A stretch of 33,501 nucleotides of DNA, from contig JBBBWG010026613.1 of NCBI GenBank assembly GCA_037176905.1, forward strand, positions 33,675 through 67,175, given 5' to 3'. Positions within the stretch are counted from its first letter, which is position 1, and each line of letters begins with the position of its first letter. Shown piece after piece: positions 9,909 through 20,952 of this stretch. The translations under genes and the position numbers were made by a program. This DNA comes from Azolla pinnata (lineage: Eukaryota; Streptophyta; Polypodiopsida; Salviniales; Salviniaceae). Under the pieces are notes generated by a model, which searched no databases, was not told the DNA's origin, and saw nothing but the letters and a program-made list of their open reading frames with translations.

Positions 9909-11277
9909 ATGGAGGCGTGTGATGCAGCTCTCTTTCCCGTCAACTGCGATGACACTGGCACCTCCGCTACACCCTCGGATGCCTCCAGCTGCAGCCACAT
10001 GGGCCTCTTCTATGTCAGGCGCACCCTCCTGCAGATGCTGCGAGATCGGGGCTATGCCATCTCTGGTGTCGACCTCGCCATGGACATGGAACGTTTCCGG
10101 GTCGTATTCGGGGACGACCCCGCCCGCCAGAACCTCACCATTCGGACCCGACACCGCTCTTCCAGCTCTGACAAGGTACCCCTTTCTTCTCTTCCACATG
10201 CCAGATAGATGGATGCATTACTATCATTCCGTATACATGTTTGTGTGTGTGTGTGCGCATCTGTATCTAAATATCCATGCATTTGTATTTGTTGGTGTTT
10301 CTTTGTTGTTCTGCTCACGCATATTTGTTTGTAGGCTATTTCTGTGGACCCACATTTTTGTATACGCAGATTTTATACATTTGCATTGTGTATTTGTGTG
10401 TATACGTGTATCTGTTACCTGTATATATGAATTGATATCTTTGTTAATGTGAATGTATATGTTTGTGTTTGTTTATTTTGATATGTAAATGTGTATGTTC
10501 GTTTGTGTGAGTGTGCGTAGATATATGTAAATGTAAAATGTATAGGATTTTGTTTGTATATGTTTGTGTATGTGTTCTGTGTATATTTATATGCGTGTCT
10601 GCATCGGCTGACCTCATTATCTAGCGTTTACTGGCACCTAGATTATTGTCGTCTTTCCAGAGCTAGTGGATGTGAAAGTGCCCACGATCATGACAGTGAT
10701 CGAACAGATGAAGGAAGAAAGTGTGCGAAGATGCATACTAGTGATCCAACGGCCACTCAAGAATGATGCCAAGAAATGCATCCCTATTATTGAGAAATCA
10801 AAATATCGCATGGAAGTTTTTCTGGTAAAGATCCTTAAAAAGCACATTCAACACAGCTATCAAGTTATTACGTCTTATCCTAAAGATGAACTCAAAATAT
10901 GATCTCAATTAATAGGAATCTGAGCTGCTTGTGAATATTATGGATCATGCATTGATTCCAAAGCACGTACTTCTCAGCCCCGAGGAAAAGAAAACATTGT
11001 TAGAGCTGTATATGTTAGAAGAGAAACAGGTAAAAAATACATAATAATGCCGATGTCAATGTGTTGGTTTTTTGTTGTTAATGCAAGATCCGCTGCTCAT
11101 CAAGTTTCTAGTTTACAAATGTTTTTGAAAAAGCTTCCCTATATGCAAGAGGATGATCCAGTGGCAAGGTATTATGGGTTCAAGAGAGGAGAAGTGGTGA
11201 AGATATTCCGAACAGATGACAGTGACGAAGAGAAGATATTTTATCGACTCGTGGTCCGATCCAAATCAGAAGGTTGA
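9909..11277 (+). CDS. RNA polymerase subunit 5 (RPB5/NRPE5 family), divergent
   Basis: Four exons: 9909-10175, 10642-10824, 10916-11029 and 11134-11277. All introns are in phase 0 and the protein is 235 residues. RPB5 proteins are shared subunits of nuclear RNA polymerases I-III; plants also have a Pol V-specific form, NRPE5. Family marks: QMLRDRGYAI in the N-terminal jaw domain, IIVVFPE, ESELLVNIMDHALIPKH, LSPEEKKTLL and, in the C-terminal assembly domain, DPVARYYGFKRGEVVKI. The very conserved RPB5 ending SETAGRYVTYR is replaced by a DDSDEEKIFYR segment plus a short extra tail. The N-terminus is extended by about 30 residues. These traits suggest a specialised paralogue, possibly of Pol IV/V, rather than the housekeeping subunit. 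The middle part (FPE, VKVPTI) is closer to canonical RPB5, so the assignment stays open. The intron 3 acceptor lacks a long pyrimidine tract but is the only one that gives the conserved KQLP junction in phase. Confidence 0.9.
10176..10641 (+). other. Intron 1 of the RPB5-family gene, strongly T/G-rich
   Basis: 466-bp intron dominated by alternating TGTG, TGTA and TTTG stretches, including a (TG)n run near 10240-10255. Bounded by ACAAG/GTACCC and ACCTAG/ATT. No coding signal. Confidence 0.75.
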
Positions 11278-13166
11278 TGCTTCCCTGCCAAAAATCTTTT
11301 GAAGTTCTTGTTGCAAGCAATCACTCTTAATAGAGAATACCTGAGACTGGTATATGCTATTGCTGATGTGGTTAATAGCATTGTTTCCACATTCATGTAC
11401 ATAGCGCTGTTTGAAGTTATGGCTGATCTCTGCATGTGTGGTTCTCTCTATGGATTTGGCATCAGAGGTTTTGCATACAGTGATGGTGTATCGCCATGCA
11501 GCTCAGGAATGCCATTCGATGCATTACAAATGTTTTCCTTTGGGAACATAGGTGCCATGTACATCTGGTCATGGTCCGAAAAATGGCTGATTGGCTATAT
11601 GTGCCCTATTACATGTGATTCACAATTTATAAAATGGTTTGATTCAAATGCCCAGTGCCGGTGTTAGGGCCTGACACAAACTTCCGATAAACTGAATCAT
11701 CGTTCTGTTTTGTTGGGAGCATCTGCTTTAATGACTGTATAATTTCTTATATAATGGATGCAGATATCATATGGAAATGCCTTGTTTTGGGATCAGCCCA
11801 TTAGGGATAAAATGTGTGTTGTTTTGTTTGGTTGCAGCATCCAAATCAGTTATTGTTATGATCGTGGAAAAATCGCTGTGTAAGATTTCATTTTCAGAAT
11901 ACAACTACATTTTATGTCTATACAGTTATATTGATTTGTCACTTCTTACAAGGTAACAATTGCTCCAATACATCTATTTGTTGAACTATTGTTATATCCA
12001 TGTAGATTTGTAGTTTCTGACAAGGCAATGATTTCTTGAATGCATTCTTTTGTTATGGCATACTTCTGTAACCTTGTGAAAGCAAGCTGATGCATAAATT
12101 AATGTTAATTTTACATGTGATCCTGAATTGTAGTATGTACTTGAATTTGTTGTGTCAGGCATTCTATTGACTTAGTGAGTCGGGCATTTTGGTAATTAGG
12201 TATGGTATGAGTGGCATCCATATAATTAATTGTCTTTACAAAAACGTCTCATTATTGAGGTATCCGTATGCTAACTAAATAACAATTGATTATGAGAATG
12301 TGATGCGTGTTAGATGCACCTACTATGGAAGGCCTCTCATCAGAAATGGCAGTCCTAAAGATGACAGCAGNNNNNNNNNNNNNNNNNNNNNNNNNNNNNN
12401 NNNNNNNNNNNNNNNNNNNNNNNNNNNNNNNNNNNNNNNNNNNNNNNNNNNNNNNNNNNNNNNNNNNNNNTTTGCACCCAATTTGGCAGCTTGACCATCT
12501 ATTTGGATGTAACAAATGAAGTAAGCATAAAACGAGACATAGAAACAACGAGGCTGTCTATGTGTCACATGTTAGTAAGGCAATGCTATTGGCAAGGTCA
12601 ATACTGTAAGGACGCCAAATGAATCCATTATTAGTTCTCATTGATATTCTCTTGATGTTAGTTAAGATTGCACGAGTCAGCAAGGTGTGTCAAATAGCTC
12701 GACTTGCTCTATACTATTAAGGCAACAAATACCTCAAGCATTAGCAATCGATTAAGTTCAGATAAAAACAGATGAGAGGAAATAACTCTACTGACACTGA
12801 CATGCCTTACACTATGACTGGGAAGGCTTACATGAATATACCTGACTAACTCAAGCTCTGGATCAACAATTATACGCATGAAAGCGGATCCCTGTTTACA
12901 TAAAGATTCCTTCCTGCTGATTACACCATGCTGAAGGTAAAGCCAATGTGGAAGATGAGGAAAAACAGAACAAAAATAAGAACCTTCCACCGCGAATGTT
13001 TAAAGCTCAGAAACTGGCTCGTGACTACCGAAGGCCATTGATATGAATTTTATTCAGTCTCAGGGGAACAACTGCTATGCATTTCATTCCTAAAGGACCC
13101 ACCAATCTTCCGCCATTTCCTCCTTCAAAACCATAAAATCGAATTATTCTGGTCACCATAGCAACA
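11278..13166. other. Intergenic region between two convergent genes
   Basis: About 1.9 kb of AT-rich DNA holding the 3' flanks of the RPB5-family gene (+) and the gamma carbonic anhydrase gene (-). It is interrupted by the assembly gap at 12371-12470. No further gene recognised; a small gene could be hidden in the gap. Confidence 0.55.
12371..12470. other. Assembly gap (100 N)
   Basis: Exactly 100 undetermined bases, a conventional placeholder for a gap of unknown length. Distances across it are not reliable, and the sequences on either side need not be truly adjacent. Confidence 0.98.
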
Positions 13167-16100
13167 TTAAGTTGTTGCGGACTCTCGCACGCCCAGCTGA
13201 ACAGGAGGTTCTTCATGAATCACGCCAATATGTTCATCATATTCTTCACTAGGGACCTCCCACTTCTTGTGTAGAATTTTGTCGGATTGGATTTCCTCGT
13301 ATGTTCTGCTATTCTCCTTAGCATACGTTTCAGCTAGCTTGGCATAGTCATCTGCTGACTTGGCAAACGATGAAATCTCTTCTTGCGATAACTTTCTCGA
13401 AAATGTCGCTGGGTTTCCAGCCCAAACCTGCAATGGTGGTTTAAAGTGGACACACGCTCATTTCCGTAAAGTACAGAACTATATTTGATTTAAATGCACT
13501 AAAAATGACAAATCCTTTGATTCTACAACTATTTTTCTTTTGATTTTATAATGTTTTTGCACACAATCTTCCAAGTTTGTAAAAGTTTGTACTAAAGAAC
13601 AATCTTCCATTCAAATGCACTAAAAGTAATAAATCATTTGATTCCAAAACTACCTGTCATATACTCGAGCAAGATTTTGTTTCTGTAAATTTAGTATAGG
13701 GCAACATTCTCTTCATTTAAATGCACTAGAAATGATAAATCATTTGATTCCATAACTATCTACCCATACTTCAGGCAATTGTTGTGATTACCTCTCCTGT
13801 TGGGATACGTGTGTTTTCTTTTACCACAGCTCCAGCGGCAACCATAGAGTTTTTCTCAACATGCGAACCATCAAGGAGAGTTGCACCTGGCCCAATCACT
13901 ACATTATCCTCCACAGTGCAGCTATGCAATACAGAGCTATGACCTGATAAGCACATGATTAATCATTCAAATCTGAGAAATCTCCTCATTGCAGATTATA
14001 AAACAATATGTTGAAAAGATGCAAGCAGGACCTATTGTTACTCTGCTACCGATGGCAACTGGCATGGATGTACCGAGGATATTTGTCTTAGAAACGTGAA
14101 TAAGGGAATGATCTTGAATATTGGTACCAGTTCCGACACTTATTCCATTTATGTCTCCTGCAAGTTCAAAACAATCACATTCTCATAACAAGATAGCTCT
14201 TGAAATTCCTGTGAAGAAGTAACACATGGAAAATAGCTTCTTAAGTACGTCTATCTTACCTCTGAGGACACAACCATGCCAAATTGAAGAACGAGAGCCC
14301 ACATTCACATCGCCAACAACAGCTGCACTTGGAGCAACAAAAGCATTCTGTGGTATGACCGGAACTTTGTCATAGAGGTTCATGAGCGTTCGGTGCCTTG
14401 AGACTATAAGAATAGGAGCAGAAATGAGCATCTAAATCTAAATAAAGAAGTAAGTATCATCAAAAGAGCCAATGAGACTAGAAAGGTCTAAAAATACAAG
14501 CAAAGACTGGTCAAGCATATAAGAGTAGGAATCTTCAGATTCATGCTGTTTGTATGGTACAATTCATATGTATTTCCTTTCCAAATCAGATATCTAAAAC
14601 ACTGTCACATATTCCAGTACCAGGCGCGGTCTTCTGGAACCATGGTTTTTCTCTATTCTCCTTAGCGTCATGACAATCACGAATTATGAAAATTTCCCGC
14701 ATGCCACAAACAGCATTTGAGCTCTAGGAACAATGACCCTTCGAGAATGAGGAATAGAGCTAGACACACATTTAGCATTGATTGATAGAGCTAATGGCAG
14801 TACCAAAATCACAAGTTATATAACATGGGTATTCAGAAAGAGAAAGGAACTCCCAAAGTCATGCATGGAACTGAAAGCTTCCATAATTCCTGACATTCAA
14901 CTGTGGGGCTGAATCCAATAAATAACTCTGTTTTACCTCCAGATTTATGGCATCCATTGCACTTTTGAACAGTCAATACTTGCAGTCAAACAGCATCCCC
15001 TAAAGCGTCCTTTATAAATCCAAGCAAGAAAATTTGTAAACCTAAAAATTTGAGCTTATTCTTTCAATCACATCATTTATTATTATGAGATTATCTGCTC
15101 ATTTCTTCACTCAGGTTCCCAAATAAATAGTCCTTTCCTGATTTTGAGGACCGTAACTCATAATTTCACTAGTATCACGAAAGATATAACTATAATAATG
15201 AAGAAATGTAACTGGCAGGAGGTAGAGATTTCTCAGAAACAAAAGATGGTTTTCTGACCGCTTAATATAAGGTACAAACCTGCTGCTTTATATTGAAAGA
15301 TGGAAGAATGAATTTTTCTATTAGATTCATACACAGTTTACAGTAACCATCCATACCAACCAAGGAAGTCATTATAGAGGAAGCTTGATGAAATTCATAC
15401 AAATCAATGAAAGATGAAAATCATGGCTCGCAACTCATCTTCACTTTCTAGCAATAATTTCCTTTCTGATTATTATCCTGATTCTGAATAAATTTCCTTG
15501 TTGAGTCATGTTAAAAAATATTATTATAATTGTGAGGTTATGACTATCTAGTATTATGAAAATGACGTAACAAGCCTATACAATGCAAATACTAGAAGCC
15601 CATGATGAGAAACAGTCTCATGATTTAGAATGATTGCCAATCTCCCTTTTTGAATACATAACGAAGCCAATTTACCATTCACTGCTCATCAGAGATTCTC
15701 CTATACTGCTAAGCACTGCCACATTATGTGACCTACCTGGCCCAAAGTTAAAACCTACATTCTAATTTTAGATAAGAGATTCTTAATCGAATTCTACTTT
15801 TCTAGTCTAACGCTCATCCATATTCAATGCTTTCTAGATTCACATTGGTCGACATCATGACCGTGTATAATCTCAATATGGTTTAGAGATCTTAACAAGA
15901 AAAGCATATCCATGTACAATGCCCCTTCTCTGTGCAATTCGTTCAAATATATATTGCCCAGTATATCCATTTACTTAGAGATCCGATTCGCATGGATCAT
16001 CACCAAATGCAAGAAAAACAAAGCCGAATTTTTATCATGATAAAGCTCCATCTTTTGTGGCAATCTCGTTCCCCTATTTTGAACCGAAGGAGTATAGTAA

Positions 16101-16482
16101 GCAGTGAGGTTATCGAGTTCAGCTCATAAGATCGAGCCTAGCTAATTTTAGAAATGCAGTCCGAGCTTGACTCTAAATCCGGGAATTCGAGATTAAATTG
16201 CCAATCCAGCGTGAGCAGCGCATATAAAAGGGGCAACATTGGCACGTTTTAGACCACGCGCGGACGGGTACAATCACCGATACACCGGACAAAGCAGAGA
16301 AGAAGCCCGGGAATTACGAGACCCAGGAACAGAACAGTGGGTTAGCATTAGGGTTGAGTGGGATCACATGTGCACTTACTCTGTTCCTGGAACGCATAGG
16401 TTCCTTGAAGACGGCCGCCAAGACGGTCGAGAGCTTGTCCTGTCTCACGGATCCAGAAACCGATGTTGTACAGAGCCTTCAT
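13167..16482 (-). CDS. Gamma-type carbonic anhydrase, mitochondrial complex I subunit
   Basis: Five exons on the minus strand: 16482-16380, 14403-14260, 14157-14032, 13943-13792 and 13427-13167. They close in phase to 261 residues, slightly short of the 270-280 usual for the family. Exon 1 is small and remote; it encodes MKALYNIGFWIRETGQALDR, the typical amphipathic N-terminus of plant gamma-CAs. The body is a left-handed beta-helix of hexapeptide repeats (APSAAVVGDVNVG, DNVVIGPGATLLDG) followed by a C-terminal helix. The three zinc-ligand histidines are all present (H103, H126, H131), as are R82, D84 and Q97 of the active-site network. The protein is thus of the gammaCA1/2/3 type rather than the gammaCAL type that lacks ligands. 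Gamma-CAs form a trimer on the matrix side of the complex I membrane arm, needed for assembly. Actual carbonic anhydrase activity in plants is debated. The leader before the ATG includes an AC/GA microsatellite. Confidence 0.95.
13490..13770. repeat. Three diverged copies of a ~50-bp unit in gamma-CA intron 4
   Basis: The phrase AAATGCACTA.AAATGA.AAAT followed by C.TTTGATTC.A.AACTA occurs near 13490-13535, 13611-13657 and 13716-13762, about 105-120 bp apart. Flanking bases also resemble each other (GTAC/GTAT plus AAC.ATCTTC). This is an old, degenerate tandem repeat with a period of about 110 bp, filling most of the 364-bp intron. Confidence 0.8.
14404..16379 (-). other. Intron 1 of the gamma-CA gene
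   Basis: 1,976-bp AT-rich intron between the remote first exon and the rest of the gene. Donor A/GTAAGTG and acceptor TTATAG/TC. No gene, RNA or complete mobile element recognised inside. Confidence 0.75.
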
Positions 16483-16507
16483 CGCTGACAGAAAACAGAG
16501 TTCCTCA

Positions 16508-16545
16508 CAACACACACACACACACACGAGAGAGAGAAAGAGAGA
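16508..16545. repeat. (AC)n(GA)n microsatellite
   Basis: About ten AC units run into GA units. It lies 25-65 bp upstream of the gamma-CA ATG on the minus strand, so in the transcript leader or core promoter it would read as CT then GT. Confidence 0.85.
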
Positions 16546-17987
16546 AATCAGAAATTCTCTCTTCCGTCTACTCTTCAGTTTTTGTGCAGTAAACGAATTG
16601 AATTAAGGCCTTAATTCAACGTTAATGGAAGGGTTTGATCCAAATCTCCAAAGTTATTACATTTTGGAGAGGCCAACTAGATTAGGGTTTTTGCTTTGCA
16701 CGCATTGCGTGGTTCTTATGAGGAAAATCGCCTCTCTTCGGTTCAATCGACCGAGCTGGTGTCTGAAGGATGTGCTACGTTATAGGTTGCGATAAAAATG
16801 TTTTGATTCATCATTCCATCGGTTTAGTTTTCCTGGTAAAACACAAAAGCAACAAGTAGGTTTTGTGTAAATCTAATGCAGGATGGTGACAAAAAGTTAC
16901 AAAGGAACCTTCTTGTATAGTGTCAAGCCTCGCAAGTCCTTGTCCTTCTGAGGTGGGTTTAGGGTTTCGTAGAACAAAGCTTCCATTGTGCATTGAGTCT
17001 TTGTTAGTGTGGCAAGCTTCTCTAGTCAATAATCCCATTGGCTACCAATGATCAACCGTTGGTGGCATGGGATATTAATGAACATGTAGATTTGTCTCTC
17101 ATTGTCGCTGGGGGATTTTGAGTGGATCTAGATTGAATCAACAACATTTTGGTTTGAGCAGAAATAGAAGCGGCTTCTTGGTTGGGTTCAAGCAATTTGG
17201 TTCAGATTTCAAGGTTGGCTTGATAGTTCAATTTACATGGTTTCAAACCATGGCTTCGGCAATTTGAAAATCAAATGGTTTGCTTTGGTTCGGGTCCATG
17301 GTTTCATGATTTGCTTTGGTTCAGTTTGCCATAAAACGATTTGGCTTGAGGCTACACATACCAAACCTTACTGTAGCCATTGCACTCATTTTCTTATCTA
17401 TTGATTAATTACATAGCTCTAATTGTTGTGTTTTAACTTGTTTTACTGAAATTAAATTTTTGCTTGTTCTAATGAATAGAACTTGGATGCCTTTAGAAAT
17501 CTCATCTATTGATCAGTGTGGCTCTAATGGTTGGGATTATAACTTGGTTTACTGATATAATCTTTTGCTTGTTTTGATGAATAGCAACTTGGGCACATGA
17601 GTGAAAACTCATTACACTTTCTCAACAATAAACTACTATAAATCACCAAGAAAATGATGCCAAGATGCTGCAAAAGGAGATTTAGCTCAAAGAGATCAGA
17701 CATACATCAAGCAATGAACCTCTCCTTTATAACAAAAAGCTTCATGAGATTTCCAAATGAAAGTTATTCCAGTTCAAACTATCAAAAACAAGGGCTGGAA
17801 ATAAAATCATTTGTTGATTCTTTTGTTGAACAGTTTGCAGACAAGAAAGAAATGGAAGTTGCTCAATGTGGAATGAAAGCCACGTTAATGATTTCCTCTA
17901 TATACTCGAACACACTTGGTCCATTATTCTACAAGAGTCTACCATTCCTTTGAAGAATGTGATTACATAGCACAAAAACTGTTCAAT
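16546..17987. other. Intergenic region between gamma-CA and CHL27
   Basis: About 1.4 kb without a recognised gene. It holds a stretch rich in GGTTT/TTTGCTTTGGTT (about 17140-17345) and an imperfect tandem duplication (listed separately). A 99-codon open frame at 17654-17953 has no recognisable motif and is in a position that fits the 3' flank of CHL27. Confidence 0.55.
17396..17598. repeat. Imperfect tandem duplication, two ~95-bp arms
   Basis: Arm 1 (about 17396-17491) and arm 2 (about 17506-17598) share, in order, TCTATTGAT, GGCTCTAAT or AGCTCTAAT, AACTTG(G)TTTTACTGA, TTTTGCTTGTT, TGATGAATAG or TAATGAATAG, and AACTTGG. The arms have diverged by point changes and small indels. No terminal repeats or target-site duplications that would mark a transposon were seen. 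Confidence 0.75.
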
Positions 17988-20952
17988 TTAGTATACAAGT
18001 TGAGGTTCGAATTCAGCTAAGTCGACGGAGCCAGACTCGACAGGAGGCATGAGATAGGCTGCTATCAGCTCTGATACCAAGCCTGCAATCGCTGGGATCT
18101 TCTGGATGTTCTTCACAAAATCTGGGGCATCGCTAGATCCAATAGCTACCAACGTTTCATTGTATTCCACCATTCTGTCAAGCTTCGCTTTGAACTCAGG
18201 ATTTTCTACATCCAAAACAGCTGGGAAAATTCTAGCTGTCGTTCGGTTCGTCTACAGAATGGTCCAACCAAGAAGAATATAAGCAAGAGACTTCAACAAA
18301 CAACCACAGCACAAATACGCATATGCATAACGAAAGGTTTGAACAAATGTATTACCTCGATGATAACATGCATGTCAAATTCCTTAGTGTCCAATCCAAT
18401 GCCTTCATAGAATGCAGTCCTTTGGGTGTCATTCAGGTACATTGTCACATATACCTGACGAGAAAAATAGACAGATGTTGAGTTATCTGGCACCGTGGAA
18501 AATATGGGTTTAGAATAAAAATACAATGAGAACACTCACAGAGAGACAGAAGAACCTTGACCACAGCTTGGCTTGCCAGTCATTTAGGAACTGAGGCTGA
18601 GCTTTCAAAAGGGCAGAGAAGAAATCGCCATGTCTGTTCTCATCCTGGCACCAATTCTCAAAATACTTGAAGATAGGGTATAGCTGGTATTGTGGGTTGG
18701 CCTTGAGATGTCGATAGATTGTGATGTAGCGCCAATAACCGATCTTCTCTGACAGATATGTCGCATAGAAAATAAACTTGGGCTTGAAGAAGGTGTATGT
18801 TCTTGCTTTGGTGAGGAATCCGAGGTCGAGGGCAAGGTTGAAGTCTGATAGGCCTTTGTTGAGAAACCTATTAGCCAAGAAGTATCACAGCTCCAACATA
18901 AGCAATCCATTCCTCAATGAAATAAATACATTGTTAAAAAATATGTACTCTATCTATGAAATACTTTATAAACTATGTGCAACAAAGATTCCAAAATGTC
19001 ACATGGACTCTAAGCATTTAGATATTCTATGCAGTAAATTAACAATAAAATGCAAACAACCATAAGATATATTTAACAAACTTTCGTCTTCCAATATGTA
19101 TACAAAGATTTTAAGCAAAATGGAAGGATATTTTTGAAATACCTAGAATACATATTCACTGTGTATTGTATGCTATGTATTTTACGGCCATTATTTTATT
19201 TATGTTGTAAAACAGAAGATTTCTTACCCAGCATGACGAGCCTCATCGCGAGACATGAGTGTGAAGATTTCAGCTACAACAGGGTTGGTTTTCTGCCAAA
19301 AGAAGAAAAGCATTTGAGATTACTGGAAATGTTCTCGATGCTCCAAAAGTGTAAATGAAAATTTAAAAAAAAAATCAACATTGCCTAAAACATCATCACA
19401 AGAAACCTTCTTATGTATTTTCACACTAACCCCATACTTGCACGATGGGAGATACAGAAAGGCACCATTTTAGCACGTTGAGATGCAGGGCATACGACAT
19501 AAAACAGAGCTATAAGTTTGATGATGTCTTGCATATGTACGTTTCGCACATAAACAGCATGCAAAAACATCATTTCAACGTGCACATAATGGAAATTACA
19601 GCATAACATTAAATATGTGCATATATGCCTCGCATTTCATAATGCTCCATCAAAGACGGTCAGCCAAAATGTACACAACCCACATTACATACATACATGG
19701 GCATAAATATCTCCAAATACATCACTACAAGTTTAATGATGTCTTGCACAAGCACATCACAGACATAAAAAAGATGCAGTGCATCATCCGAACATTACAA
19801 TTCGCAGGTAGAACACTATAAGCCTTTCATTTCACAATGCTTCATTGAAGATAAATCAAACCCTAAACCCTGAACACTAAACTATAAAACATACACGTAT
19901 CATGCACACATACCTACATTTTCATGTACGTGAACATCCATGCACCTAAGACACGGCTATAAATTTAATGACGTCTAGCAAAATCGCATTTTTGCGCACA
20001 AAAAACATAGAAGGCATCATGTCAACATGTATACAATGGAAATTCACGTGTAGAACATGGCAATTTGTTTATATAAGCCTCTCATTTTACATACCACATC
20101 GCCAGATAGTCAGTGAAAACAAACATACATACATGGACATAAACACACGGTGTGATGATTCACGCAAAAGATAAAGAGATTCAAAGCAGTCATTTCACAA
20201 TGCTGCACCAAAGATAGTCAGGTAAAACCTTTACGTAAGCACATAGATACATACATGGACATAAACGCTCGGGTGTGATGATTCGCTCAAAAGATAAAGA
20301 GATTCAAAGCACTCATTTCACAATGCTGCATGAAAGATAGTCAGGTAAAATCTCCACATAAGCACATACATACATACACGGACATGTACTGCTGTCAGGC
20401 AGATGCATATAATGCATATACAGGTGCAGTGATTCAAACACAAATACAGAGAGCTTGAAAGAATACCTTCAGCCTTCGCCCGAGCTCCTTGTACAATAGG
20501 AAGCCTGAGAATTCAGCAGTGCAAGACCTCTCGAGGAACTCGACGAAAATCTTCCTCATCGGGCCTTGGATCTCCTCTGCTGCCTTTTTGAACTCGGGAT
20601 TCCTCACGAAATGGGTCTGGTTGTAATCGGTCTTGAATTCCTGGAGCAGGGCCTCGAACTCTTCTTGCTTCAGATTGACATTGATCTCGGTGTTGAACAT
20701 CTGCTCCATCTCGTCGAAGTCGGTGGTGTAGAAGCGGGGAGTAAGGAGGGTGTCCTTGGCGAGAGTTTTGGAGCCAGGTTTGGGCTTGTCGACGGCTTCC
20801 ATGGAGACTCTGTGGGCAGAGGCGGTGGAGGAAGAGGAAAGGGGGGAGAAAGTGAGGGAAAGGGAGCCGAGGCGGGAGGGAGAAGGGGAGAGGGAGGCAG
20901 AGATGCGGGAGAGGGAGAGGTCTGAGACGCGGGGAGCCACAGCCATAGCCAT
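17988..20952 (-). CDS. CHL27: Magnesium-protoporphyrin IX monomethyl ester oxidative cyclase (AcsF/CHL27), chloroplast precursor
   Basis: Five exons on the minus strand: 20952-20467, 19292-19228, 18867-18540, 18454-18356 and 18251-17988. All phases close and give 413 residues, against about 409 for the Arabidopsis protein. The enzyme is a di-iron, oxygen-dependent cyclase that forms the isocyclic ring E of chlorophyll, at the thylakoid and envelope membranes. The di-iron signature is intact: [14 protein letters not shown], then DEARH (E179, H182) and DENRH (E260, H263). Other blocks, such as [40 protein letters not shown] and the ending [19 protein letters not shown], are close to those of other plants. 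The first about 50 residues are rich in Ser and Pro with basic residues and no acidic run, as in a chloroplast transit peptide. The ATG at 20952 is the first in frame. The gene is head-to-head with the HSP70-like gene, 970 bp apart. Confidence 0.97.
19490..20400. repeat. Array of about five diverged repeats in CHL27 intron 1
   Basis: A repeat module fills most of the 1,174-bp intron 1 (19293-20466). The best copies are the two last, with ACATGGACATAAAC at 20131 and 20253 and the related ACACGGACAT at 20376, a period of 122-123 bp. Both include GTGTGATGATTC, AAAAGATAAAGAGATTCAAAGCA, CATTTCACAATGCTGCA and AAAGATAGTCAG. Older copies begin near 19500, 19690 and 19950; they share CTATAAGTTTGATGATGTCTTGCA-like and AAGCCTCTCATTTCACAATGC-like phrases with the younger ones and are longer (about 200-230 bp). 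On the transcribed strand the array is T/G-rich (TGTATGTATG). Confidence 0.85.

Noticed and set aside
16140-16215. Possible tRNA from a GAATTCGAGATTA box-B-like stretch
   Set aside because: Box B deviates from GGTTCGANTCC and no cloverleaf or box A at the right distance was found.
17654-17953. 99-codon open frame on the plus strand near CHL27
   Set aside because: Composition and position fit the antisense of the CHL27 3' flank; no family resemblance.
20566-20925. 119-codon plus-strand frame over CHL27 exon 1
   Set aside because: Antisense shadow of the transit peptide and N-terminal coding sequence, which are certain on the minus strand.
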